From CAWGUU01 sp963825765 (GTDB lineage: Bacteria > Actinomycetota > Acidimicrobiia > Acidimicrobiales > AC-14): a DNA stretch of 64,000 nucleotides. Both the position numbers and the translations under genes were made by a program. The first letter of the stretch is position 1. Each line of letters starts with the position of its first letter. Below, one piece after another: positions 44,420 to 52,083 of this stretch. Below the pieces are notes generated by a model. It worked only from the letters and a program-made list of their open reading frames with translations, did no database searches and was not told the origin of the DNA. The stretch is from positions 1 to 64,000 of the forward strand of contig CAWGUU010000022.1 in assembly GCA_963825765.1 (NCBI GenBank), in the 5' to 3' direction.

Positions 44420-45124
44420 CCGTGTTCGAACGATTCACCAAGGACGCACGCCAGGCGGTCATCGACGCCCAGGGCGAGGCTCGTCGCCTCGGGCACCGCT
44501 ACGTCGGCACCGAGCACATCCTGCTGGGGCTGCTGGCTGGGGCCGACGGCGTCGCCGCCCGTGTCCTGCGTGACGCCGGGATCGACGCAGCGACGGTGGA
44601 GCGGGACGTGCTGCGCATCGTCGGCCCCGGCCAGGCCAGCCTGGGCCTGGACGCCGACTCCGACACCGATGCCGACGCCGACGCCCTTCGCGTCCTCGGG
44701 ATCGACCTCGACGCGGTGCGGGAGGCGGTCGAGTCCCAGTTCGGGCCCGGCGCCCTCGACCTGGCACGGGTCTCGGCGACCGGGTCGGGTCGCCACCGGT
44801 TTGGGCTCGGGCTGGGGCTGGGGCGCCGGCGGTTCCGCCGGCGGCGGCGGGCGTGCCGAGGCCGGGACGGCCCTCCGGGCGCCGGCGCCGGCGCCGGGTC
44901 GCGGCGGCGGGCACATCTCGTTCACGCCCCGGTCGAAGAAGGTGCTCGAGCTGTCCTTGCGGGAGGCACTGGCCCTCCGGCACGGCCACATCGGTACCGA
45001 GCACGTCCTGCTGGGGATCATCCGCGAGGGGGAAGGGCTGGCAGCCGAGATCCTCGTCCTCCACGGCGTGGGGCTCGACGACCTGCGGCGGCGGGTCCTG
45101 TCCGCCCTCGACGACGCCGCCTGA
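44416..45124 (+). pseudogene. double Clp N-domain protein, frameshifted in linker
   Basis: GTG 44416 overlaps the HTH stop. The first part is a Clp_N repeat (VFERFTKDARQAVIDAQGEA, then RLGHRYVGTEHILLGLLAGA). After an Asp-rich segment the frame is lost near 44780-44830, in a Gly/Arg-rich linker. In the second frame a further Clp_N repeat reads ISFTPRSKKVLELSLREALA, then LRHGHIGTEHVLLGIIREGE, ending at TGA 45124. Joined length is about 235. It lacks the AAA+ domains of ClpA/ClpC, so it is not an unfoldase but probably a peptide-binding sensor or adaptor. The break may be a sequencing error. Confidence 0.7.
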
Positions 45125-45147
45125 CCGGTCCCGGCGAACCCAGGTGA

Positions 45148-45193
45148 GCTGGTGACACGCAACCGCGCATGGCGCGGCTGCGTGGCCCCAGGT
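45148..45193. repeat. intergenic palindrome, copy 4
   Basis: Arm 45148-45169 (AGCTGGTGACACGCAACCGC start) pairs with 45172-45193 (CGCGGCTGCGTGGCCCCAGG within) around a short central AT. It follows the Clp_N gene and has the same CCGCGC/GCGCGG core as copies 1 and 5. Confidence 0.6.
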
Positions 45194-45249
45194 GCATCGC
45201 CGAGCGCCGGCGGGGAGATCCTGTCTCAGGGGTCCGGTAGCCTGGCCGA

Positions 45250-45324
45250 ATGAAGAAGCTCATCCTCCTCGCGGTTCTGGCCGCGCTCGGCGTGATCGCC
45301 GCCCGGAAGATCCGCGCCACCTAG
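45250..45324 (+). CDS. 24-residue single-helix membrane microprotein
   Basis: ATG 45250 to TAG 45324 encodes MKKLILLAVLAALGVIAARK followed by IRAT. The layout is Lys start, about 15 hydrophobic residues and a basic end, and it resembles the small DLW-39-type proteins found in actinobacteria, though shorter. No strong ribosome site is visible. It lies in the 317-bp gap between the Clp_N gene and the Tad operon, which otherwise holds palindrome copy 4 and the Tad leader. Confidence 0.4.
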   Translation: MKKLILLAVLAALGVIAARKIRAT

Positions 45325-45441
45325 CCTCGATTCGGCGGAAATCCGTCGCCGGCAGGCCTTGCCTGGGCGGTGTCGGCCACCCTATAGTTCTTCCCCGATC
45401 CCTTCCCCGAGGTTTCTGTCGTCGCGTCCCCGGGGGGATCG

Positions 45442-46170
45442 ATGCTCATCGCCTGCTGGTCGCCCAAGGGCGGCACCGGCACCACCGTCGTCTCGTGCGG
45501 CCTCGCATTGGTGCTCTCACGGTCGGGCACCGCCGGCCGTCCCACCTCGAACCGTCCCGCCTCGAACCGTCCCGCCCCGAATCTTCCAGGTCGGGGCGTC
45601 CTCGTGGCCGACCTGTCCGGCGACGTCCCTGCCGTGCTGGGCGTGCCCGTCGCACCGGCACCCGGTTTAGCCGACTGGCTGGCGGCCGGGCCCGAGGTTC
45701 CCGCCGCCGCCCTGTCCCGGTTGGAGGTCGAAGCCGGGCCCGGCCTCCGCCTGCTGGCCTGGGGGGAGGCGCCATCGACGGCAGCCACCGCCGCCGGCAG
45801 CTCGGAGCGCGGGGAGGTGCTCGCCGCCGCCCTGGCCGCCGACAGCCGCCCCGTCGTCGTCGATTGCGGCTCGGCCGCGTCGGGTGCCGCCCTCGCCCTG
45901 GCGGCGGCAGCGGAGCTCTCCCTACTCGTCCTCCGGCCGTGCTACCTGGCGCTGCGCAAGGCCTTGGCTGCTCCGATTCGGCCGGCGGGGGTGGTGCTCG
46001 TCAGCGAGCCGGGCCGGGCCCTGTCCCGGCGCGACGTCGAGGACGTGCTGGGTGTTCCCGTGCGGGCCGAGATCGCCTACGAGGAGGCCATCGCCCGCGC
46101 CGTCGACGCCGGGCTGCTCGGCGCCCGCATCCCCCGCACCCTCGAGCGGGCCCTCCGGGCGGCGGCGTGA
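45442..46170 (+). CDS. tadZ: TadZ/CpaE-like ATPase of the Tad pilus
   Basis: ATG 45442 gives 242 residues with the deviant Walker A WSPKGGTGTTVVSCGLAL (about 6-23), typical of the ParA/MinD-like TadZ/CpaE proteins that place the Tad secretion apparatus in the cell. After the Walker motif is an insert of three in-frame 15-bp repeats (RPTSN, RPASN, RPAPN). The later motif VVVDCGSAASG matches the Walker A' region. It heads the operon tadZ-tadA-tadB-tadC-flp-tadE, where most junctions overlap by 4 nt. Confidence 0.8.
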   Translation: MLIACWSPKGGTGTTVVSCGLALVLSRSGTAGRPTSNRPASNRPAPNLPGRGVLVADLSGDVPAVLGVPVAPAPGLADWLAAGPEVPAAALSRLEVEAGPGLRLLAWGEAPSTAATAAGSSERGEVLAAALAADSRPVVVDCGSAASGAALALAAAAELSLLVLRPCYLALRKALAAPIRPAGVVLVSEPGRALSRRDVEDVLGVPVRAEIAYEEAIARAVDAGLLGARIPRTLERALRAAA

Positions 46171-47477
46171 ACGCCGCGGCCGCGCTCAAGGCGAGGGTCC
46201 ACGCCCGCCTGCTGGCCGCCGGCGCAGGAGGTCCGACCGGCCCGGGAGGATCGACCGGCGTCGGTTCGGGCGCCGGTGCGGGCGGAGTCGGCCATGGCTT
46301 CGCCGTCGGCGGCCTCGACGGCCTCGGCGGCCTCGGTGGCCACGGCGGAGGCCTCGGTGGGCTGACCCGACGGGTCGCCGACCTCGTCGCTCTCGAGGGG
46401 CCTCTCCTGACGCCTGACGAACAGTCCCGCCTGTCGGCCGAGGTGATGGCCGAGGTGTCGGGCCTCGGTCCCCTCCAGCCCCTGCTGGCCGACCCGGACG
46501 TCACCGAGGTGATGGTCAACGGCCCCGACCGGGTCTGGGTCGAGCGCGCCGGCCGGCTCGAGCGGGTGCCCATGGCCCTCGACGCCCCGGCCATCGAGCA
46601 CCTCATCGAGAAGGTCGTCGCACCCCTCGGCCTGCGCATCGACCGCTCCTCTCCCCTTGTCGACGCCCGCCTGCCCGACGGTTCCCGCGTCAACGCCGTC
46701 GTGCCTCCACTGGCCGTCGACGGGCCGTGCCTCACCGTGCGCCGGTTCGGTGCCCGGGCCGTGCCGCTCGCCGACTTCACGGCGCCGCCCGTGGTGGCCC
46801 TGCTGGCCTGGGCGGTCGGGGCACGCCTCAACGTCCTGGTCTCGGGCGGCACCGGCGCCGGCAAGACCACGCTCCTCAACGCCCTCGCCGGCTGCATCCC
46901 TGCGGCCGAGCGCATCGTCACCGTCGAGGACGCAGCCGAGCTGCGGCTGCCCGGCGACCACGTGGTGCGCCTGGAGGCACGACCGGCCAACGCCGAAGGC
47001 GTCGGCCAGGTCCGGATCCGCGACCTGGTGCGCAACGCCCTCCGCATGCGCCCCGACCGGATAGTGGTGGGCGAGGTCAGGGGCCCGGAGGCCCTCGACA
47101 TGCTCCAGGCGATGAACACCGGCCACGAGGGATCGCTGTCGACCTGCCACGCCAACAGCCCCGACGACGCCCTCGCCCGCCTCGAGACCATGGTGCTGAT
47201 GGGCGACGTGGGCCTGCCACTGGCGGCCGTGCGGGCCCAGGTGGAGGCGTCGCTCGACCTGGTGGTGCAGGTCGCCCGCCGTCCCGACGGCTCCCGGCGG
47301 GTGGTGGCGGTGGCGGAGGTCGTCGACCGCAGCAGTCGCACGGGCGCCGACGGCACCCGGGCGGAGTCGGCCCGCACCCGGCTGGTGGCCGACGGATCCA
47401 CCGTCGTGGCCCTCCCCAGGCGCCCTCGGCGAGCGTCCGGACACGCCGATCCCGACCCGTCGTGGATGGCGGCGTGA
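46167..47477 (+). CDS. tadA: TadA/CpaF-type secretion ATPase
   Basis: GTG 46167 overlaps the tadZ stop (GTGA). The 436-residue product has a Gly-rich N-terminal linker, then the CpaF family core: DVTEVMVNGPDRVWVERAGR, SGGTGAGKTTLLNALAG (Walker A, about 228-243), the Asp-box VEDAAELRLPGDHVVRLEAR, RMRPDRIVVGEVRGPEALDM (Walker B/His box) and GHEGSLSTCHANSPDDAL. It powers assembly and retraction of Flp pili as a hexamer on the inner face of the membrane. The C-terminal 40 residues are basic and variable. Confidence 0.93.
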   Translation: MNAAAALKARVHARLLAAGAGGPTGPGGSTGVGSGAGAGGVGHGFAVGGLDGLGGLGGHGGGLGGLTRRVADLVALEGPLLTPDEQSRLSAEVMAEVSGLGPLQPLLADPDVTEVMVNGPDRVWVERAGRLERVPMALDAPAIEHLIEKVVAPLGLRIDRSSPLVDARLPDGSRVNAVVPPLAVDGPCLTVRRFGARAVPLADFTAPPVVALLAWAVGARLNVLVSGGTGAGKTTLLNALAGCIPAAERIVTVEDAAELRLPGDHVVRLEARPANAEGVGQVRIRDLVRNALRMRPDRIVVGEVRGPEALDMLQAMNTGHEGSLSTCHANSPDDALARLETMVLMGDVGLPLAAVRAQVEASLDLVVQVARRPDGSRRVVAVAEVVDRSSRTGADGTRAESARTRLVADGSTVVALPRRPRRASGHADPDPSWMAA

Positions 47478-48418
47478 TGCCCGCGGCGGCGCTCCTCCCG
47501 CTGGCGGTTCTCACCCTGGGCGCGGCTCTGCGAGCCGCGATCGCCGCCCGCCGTCGGGCTGTCCTGGTCCACCGGCTGCCCGCGGAGTACAGCCGTCGGC
47601 GCGGTGGTGTCCCCGCAGGGGGGTGGCCGCAGTCGCCGCGTCTCGGCCGGTTCGGGCTCCCGTCGCTCCCGTCGCCACCGGCCTGGTGGGCGCCGGCGCT
47701 GGCCGACGCCGCCATCGAGGTCCCCGCCGGCACCGCCTGGTGGGGCTGGCTCGCGGCCGCGTCCGCAGGCGCGGCGGTGGCCACCATCGTGTCGGGGTTG
47801 GCCGCCGGTGTGCTCGTCGCCGGCGCCCTCGCCGTCCTGCCGCCCCTGGGTCTGCGGGCCCGGAGGGGTCGGGCCGACGTCCAGCTCGAGCGCCACCTTC
47901 CCCTCGCCCTCGAGTCGATCGCCAGATCGCTGCGCTCGGGCGCGTCGGCCCGGCAGGCGGTGGGAGAGGCGGCGCTCGCCGGTGGGTGCCGCCCGCTGCA
48001 GGCGGAGCTGGCCACGGTCGCGGCCCAGGCCGGCCACGGCTCCAGCCTGGTGGGCGCACTGGAGGCTCTGGCCGAGCGGCGGCCCAGGCCCGGGGTGCGC
48101 CTGGCGGTGGCCGCCCTGTGCCTCGGCATCGACACGGGTGGCGCCCAGGCCAGGGCTGTCGACGGGGTGGCGGCCACGATGAGGGAGCGCCTGGGCGTCG
48201 AGGCCGAGGTCCGGGCCCTGTCGTCCCAGGCACGAGTGTCGGCGCTGGTCATCGGGCTGGCGCCGCTCGGGTTCGGGGCCTTCGCCGCCGCAACCGATCC
48301 CCGCGCCTCCCAGTTCCTTCTCCACACGCCGGCCGGACTGTCGTTCGTCAGCGTCGGTCTCCTGCTCGACGGCGTCGGCTGGATGTGGATGCAGCGGTTG
48401 TGCCGGGTGCCGTCGTGA
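47477..48418 (+). CDS. tadB: TadB-like inner-membrane pilus assembly protein
   Basis: ATG 47477 overlaps the tadA stop (TGATG); GTG 47474 is an alternative. The 313-residue product has helices near the start and middle (SAGAAVATIVSGLAAGVLVA, GALAVLPPLGLRARRG), then the type II secretion F-domain (ERHLPLALESIARSLRSGAS, GALEALAERRPRPGVRLAVA) and two C-terminal helices. It is one of the two platform proteins on which TadA acts. Confidence 0.85.
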   Translation: MPAAALLPLAVLTLGAALRAAIAARRRAVLVHRLPAEYSRRRGGVPAGGWPQSPRLGRFGLPSLPSPPAWWAPALADAAIEVPAGTAWWGWLAAASAGAAVATIVSGLAAGVLVAGALAVLPPLGLRARRGRADVQLERHLPLALESIARSLRSGASARQAVGEAALAGGCRPLQAELATVAAQAGHGSSLVGALEALAERRPRPGVRLAVAALCLGIDTGGAQARAVDGVAATMRERLGVEAEVRALSSQARVSALVIGLAPLGFGAFAAATDPRASQFLLHTPAGLSFVSVGLLLDGVGWMWMQRLCRVPS

Positions 48419-49302
48419 ACCCGGCCGCGGTGTCGACGCAGGTCGAGGCGGCGGTCGTCGCCGCGGGATGGGCCGCCGTCGTGCTGCGCTGGGGCTGGCG
48501 TCGACGTCCGGTGCCGGCGCGCGTGCGGGAGCTGGGCCGCGCATCCCTCGGCCGCCGGTGCCGGGTTCGGCCCGACTTGGCGTCCTCGCGTCGCAGGGCA
48601 CCAGCCGGCACCGCCACAGCCTTGGCCGGCAGGGTCGCCGAGGGCGTGGGCGGTGCGGTCCTCCGGCGGGCTCGTCGCCCTGTGGATCCGGCCGTCGACC
48701 CGGGGGTCGATCCGGCCGTCGCCCGGAGGCTGGGGACGGCGATCCTCACCGGCCTGGCCTTCCTGCCGGTGCTCGCGCCCGCAGCAGTCCCGGCGGGCCT
48801 GCTGGCGTGGGCCCTGCCCGGGGTGAAGGCCCGCCGCAGGGAGCGCAGGCGCCTGGCAGCGCTGGCCGCCGACCTCCCCGACGTCGTCGACCTGCTGGTG
48901 TTGGCGGTGGGCTCGGGCCTCACCGTGCACCTGGCGGTGCGAAACGTCGCCCGGAGGGCGCCGGGGCCCCTCGGCAGCGAGCTGCGCCGGGCGTGCGACG
49001 AGGCCACGATGGGCCGGCGGCTGGGCGACGCCCTCGGCGACCTGCCGGCCCGGGCCGGTGACGCCGTGCGCCCGCTGGTGGCCGCCCTGCTGGCCTCCGA
49101 GCGGTACGGGGCGCCGCTGGGAGCCGGGCTCGAGCGCCTGGCCCTGGAGGTGCGCGCCGATCGCCGTCGCCGGGCCGAGGAAGCGGCCCGCAAGATCCCC
49201 GTCAAGCTCCTCTTCCCCCTGGTGACCTGCACGCTCCCCGCCTTCGCGCTGCTCACCGTGGCGCCCCTCATCGCCAGCGCCATCAGGTCGCTGCGCCTCT
49301 GA
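48415..49302 (+). CDS. tadC: TadC-like inner-membrane pilus assembly protein
   Basis: GTG 48415 overlaps the tadB stop (GTGA). The 295-residue product has an Arg-rich N-terminal part with a VDPAVDPGVDPAVA repeat, helices (LTGLAFLPVLAPAAVPAGLL), and the F-domain (LAALAADLPDVVDLLVLAVG, RRLGDALGDLPARAGDAVRP, KIPVKLLFPLVTCTLPAFAL). It is the second platform subunit. Flp follows 28 bp downstream. Confidence 0.85.
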   Translation: MNPAAVSTQVEAAVVAAGWAAVVLRWGWRRRPVPARVRELGRASLGRRCRVRPDLASSRRRAPAGTATALAGRVAEGVGGAVLRRARRPVDPAVDPGVDPAVARRLGTAILTGLAFLPVLAPAAVPAGLLAWALPGVKARRRERRRLAALAADLPDVVDLLVLAVGSGLTVHLAVRNVARRAPGPLGSELRRACDEATMGRRLGDALGDLPARAGDAVRPLVAALLASERYGAPLGAGLERLALEVRADRRRRAEEAARKIPVKLLFPLVTCTLPAFALLTVAPLIASAIRSLRL

Positions 49303-49330
49303 CGCAGGAACTCCCAAACCAAGGAGCACA

Positions 49331-49546
49331 ATGCTCGCCACCTACCTCTACGTCCGACTGGCCACCGCCGTCCTCTGCGCACGAGTCCGCACCGACGAGC
49401 GGGGCCAGGCGTCGGCCGAGTACGCCCTCGTCCTGCTGGGCGCGGCCGCCATCGCCCTGCTGATCGTGGCCTGGGCCACCAAGACCGACCTCGTCGAGAA
49501 GCTGCTCGACACCGTCCTCAAGGCCATCACCGGCAAGGCCAAGTGA
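49331..49546 (+). CDS. flp: Flp-family pilin
   Basis: ATG 49331 follows AAGGAG. The 71-residue prepilin has GQASAEYALVLLGAAAIALL (about 25-44), the Flp hydrophobic helix with the Glu at +5 used for assembly, preceded by a basic leader that a prepilin peptidase would cut after Gly. It is the major subunit of the thin Tad pilus. No prepilin peptidase gene (tadV) is found in this window. Confidence 0.9.
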   Translation: MLATYLYVRLATAVLCARVRTDERGQASAEYALVLLGAAAIALLIVAWATKTDLVEKLLDTVLKAITGKAK

Positions 49547-49920
49547 AGAGGGGGACCAGGGACGAGGGCCAAGCTGCGGTCGAGCTGGCCCTCGTCCTTC
49601 CCCTCGTGGCCCTGCTTCTACTTGCGCTCGTCCAGGCCGGGTTGGTGATCCGCGACCAGATCCTGGTCGTGCACGCAGCACGGGAGGCGGCCAGGGAGGC
49701 GGCGGTGGACCCGGCCGCCGACACCCCGGCGAGGGCGGCGGCGGCCAGCTCGACCCTCGACAGTGGCCGGCTCAGCGTCGACACGACCGGCCGCGGCGAG
49801 CCCGGGAGCCGGGTGCAGGTGCACGTCCGCTACCGGGCGCCGACCGACGTCCCCATCGTCGGCGCGGCGCTCCCCGATCTCACCTTGGAGGCCTCGGCGA
49901 CCATGCGTGTCGAACGGTGA
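49543..49920 (+). CDS. tadE: TadE-like pseudopilin
   Basis: GTG 49543 overlaps the flp stop (GTGA). The 125-residue product has the TadE N-terminal motif GQAAVELALVLPLVALLLLA (about 9-28) and a short extracellular domain. TadE/TadF pseudopilins are minor components needed for Flp pilus assembly. The operon ends here; no TadF or TadG partner follows. Confidence 0.85.
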   Translation: MKRGTRDEGQAAVELALVLPLVALLLLALVQAGLVIRDQILVVHAAREAAREAAVDPAADTPARAAAASSTLDSGRLSVDTTGRGEPGSRVQVHVRYRAPTDVPIVGAALPDLTLEASATMRVER

Positions 49921-49959
49921 CCGTCCAACCACTCAGCGCGTGCGCCCGACGGTCGAGGT

Positions 49960-50090
49960 ATGCCAACACCCTGCAAATCTCACGGAGAGTGGCGAATCCA
50001 CCGATCAGAGCAAGAAAAAGGGGGACGGGGCTGGACCCGGCCCGGGAATTCTGGTACCTACATGACTGAGGCAGGTAGCTACACCCGGGG
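49960..50090 (+). ncRNA. candidate c-di-GMP-I (GEMM-like) riboswitch leader
   Basis: The 221-bp leader before the 50142 gene contains CTGCAAATCTC-ACG-GAGA (49971-49988), GGCGAATCCACCGATCAGAG (about 49991-50010) and, 60 bases on, GGCAGGTAGCTACACCCGG (about 50070-50088). The order GCAAA, small hairpin, GCGAA..CCACCG, second stem, AGGTAGC recalls the GEMM aptamer. The usual GAAA tetraloop is absent and other conserved bases differ, so this is a tentative call. A c-di-GMP switch would suit a surface-protein gene placed after the pilus operon. Confidence 0.35.
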
Positions 50091-50141
50091 CGCGGTCGCC
50101 GAGCACAGTGTTCGGCCAACAACACAGGGGAGACTGAACAC

Positions 50142-51401
50142 ATGAGGATGTTCCGCCGAGGCGGGGCTATTGCCCTGTCCGTGCTCGTCGTGAGCGCATT
50201 CCTTGTGTCGCCCGCCTCGGCCGACACCGCCGTCGAGACCCGCCCCGAGAGCTTCATCGCCACGGCCAACGCCCGCGCGCTGTACCTCGAGCTGCTTGGC
50301 ATCAAGGTCAGCGCCGGTTCGTCGGGCATGGAGATCTCCAGCGGCCCGTCGGCCAAAGCCACCGGCGCCGGCCTGCTGCTCGCCCCCGGCACGGTCAGCA
50401 CCCTCGCCACCACCGGCCCCAACCAGAAGGAAGCCCCCCCCAAGGCCTGCGTCATCGACATCGATCCGCCCCTCCTCGCGCTCCTCGGCCTGCAAACCGC
50501 GTGCGGTGAGGCGCGGGTCGACAGCACCACCGGCGCCCCCCAGGCCTTCGGCAAGGGCCAGGTTCTGGGCCTCACGCTCGGCGGCGCCCAGCTGCTGGCG
50601 ATCCTGCAGCCCATCCTCGACGCCCTCGTGCCCCTCCTCGACCAGACGATCGGCGCCGTCACCAACGTGATCCAGCCCCTCCTCGGCCCACTGCTGCAGC
50701 CTCTGCTCACCCAGCTCAACCTCGACCTCGACGCCCCGGTTTCCTCGCTGCTCGAGCGCCTCGAGGAGGTCACGGCTCTGGCCACCATCGACATCGGGAC
50801 GTCGACCTCGGAAGGCACCTCCACCGCGACGGCCATCACCTCCACCGCCATCGCCCAGGGCGGCGAGATCAACCTCCTGCCCGGCCTGGCCCTCGGCGGG
50901 GCGCCGCTGCTGCAGATCGTCGTCGGCTCGGCCAAGGCCACCTCGTCGTTCGACCGGGGCGCAGCCAAGAGCACGCCGGCCTTCGACGCCGCCATCGCCC
51001 GGGTCAAGTCGCCGCTGCTCGGCCTCGACCTCCCGATCGCGCTGAACGCTCCCCTCGACCTGAACCTCGGCATCCTCCGCCTCCAGGTCTCCCTGGGCGC
51101 GGGCAAGACGATCACCAACGCCGACGGCTCCGTCGGTGCCGTCGCCGACGGTGTGAGCATCAACCTCACCACCCCCATCGGATCGATCATCCTCGAGCTG
51201 GCCCACGCCGAGAGCGGTATCGGCGGCCAGGGCAGGCTGGTCGAGCAGCAGAAGGTCGTCGAGCCTGCCGAGCTGCTGGCCAAGACGGGCAACGACCCGT
51301 GGGTCCCGCTGGTCGGCTTCGCACTGCTGCTGGCTGCCTTCACCACCCGCCGGCTCGTCGCCGCCCGGGTCCCCGGCACCACCGAGCGGTCGGAGCGGTA
51401 A
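50142..51401 (+). CDS. secreted sortase-anchored surface protein (LAKTG)
   Basis: ATG 50142 opens a 419-residue protein with a signal peptide (MRMFRRGGAIALSVLVVSAF, cleavage near SPASA). The C-terminus has a sorting signal: LAKTG (379-383), a hydrophobic helix (WVPLVGFALLLAAF) and a basic tail (TTRRLVAARVPGTTERSER). LAXTG is the motif preferred by class E sortases, and a sortase gene follows after 70 bp. The body is rich in Ala, Leu and Thr and probably beta-sheet. It has two Cys (KACVIDIDPP, LQTACGEAR). The binding function is unknown. Confidence 0.8.
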   Translation: MRMFRRGGAIALSVLVVSAFLVSPASADTAVETRPESFIATANARALYLELLGIKVSAGSSGMEISSGPSAKATGAGLLLAPGTVSTLATTGPNQKEAPPKACVIDIDPPLLALLGLQTACGEARVDSTTGAPQAFGKGQVLGLTLGGAQLLAILQPILDALVPLLDQTIGAVTNVIQPLLGPLLQPLLTQLNLDLDAPVSSLLERLEEVTALATIDIGTSTSEGTSTATAITSTAIAQGGEINLLPGLALGGAPLLQIVVGSAKATSSFDRGAAKSTPAFDAAIARVKSPLLGLDLPIALNAPLDLNLGILRLQVSLGAGKTITNADGSVGAVADGVSINLTTPIGSIILELAHAESGIGGQGRLVEQQKVVEPAELLAKTGNDPWVPLVGFALLLAAFTTRRLVAARVPGTTERSER

Positions 51402-51471
51402 ACCGCGTCGCGGTCGAACTCGCCACCTCCTCCAGTACGATCGAACCGCCGATGATTCGAGGACGACGCGT

Positions 51472-52083
51472 GTGGTCATAGATTTCCTGCGTAGCCATCG
51501 CTGGGTGCGCCGCGGGCTGTCGGGACTGTCGGTGGTGCTGTTGCTGGGTGGAGTTTGCCTGGTCGGCTACCCCTTCTACACCAACGTCATGCAGGGACGT
51601 ATCCAGACCCGCCTCGACGACCAGATCGTCAGCCCCGAGCTCCAGCAGGCGTACAAGGACCGCCGGGTCTCCACCGGTGACAGCCTGACGCGCATACGCA
51701 TCCCGGCCCTCGACGTCGACACGGTCGTGGTGGAAGGCATCACGCCCAGTGCCCTGCGGGCGGGTGCCGGCCACTACCCGACGACGGCGCTGCCGTGCGA
51801 GGGCGGCAACGTCGCCATCGCGGGCCACCGCACCACCTACGGCCGCCCGTTCGGAAACCTCGACCAGCTCAAGACAGGCGACACGATCGACCTCATCACG
51901 CCTGTCGGTGCCTGCCAGTACCGGATCACCCGCGACCCGTTCATCACCGAACCCACCGAGCTCTCGGTGATCGAACCGACTCCCGACAAGGTCGTCACCC
52001 TCACCACGTGCCACCCGAAGGGATCCGCCGCCCTGCGGCTGGTCGTCCAGGCCACGTGGGTCAAGGACCTCAAGGAGACGTGA
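51472..52083 (+). CDS. srtE: class E sortase
   Basis: GTG 51472 gives 203 residues with an N-terminal transmembrane anchor (LSGLSVVLLLGGVCLVGYPF). Catalytic residues are visible: His in NVAIAGHRTTYGRPF (about 122), Cys in VVTLTTCHPKGSAALRL (about 181) and the Arg of AALRL. The TLTTC motif is typical of sortases. It cleaves LAXTG-type substrates on the outer membrane face and joins them to peptidoglycan. The upstream 50142 product is the obvious client. Its stop overlaps the next gene as GTGA. Confidence 0.9.
   Translation: MVIDFLRSHRWVRRGLSGLSVVLLLGGVCLVGYPFYTNVMQGRIQTRLDDQIVSPELQQAYKDRRVSTGDSLTRIRIPALDVDTVVVEGITPSALRAGAGHYPTTALPCEGGNVAIAGHRTTYGRPFGNLDQLKTGDTIDLITPVGACQYRITRDPFITEPTELSVIEPTPDKVVTLTTCHPKGSAALRLVVQATWVKDLKET

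Noticed and set aside
49921..50141. c-di-AMP (ydaO) riboswitch
   Set aside because: The characteristic GGGGTGAATCC and GTCAGCTAACC blocks are missing; the GEMM pattern fits somewhat better.
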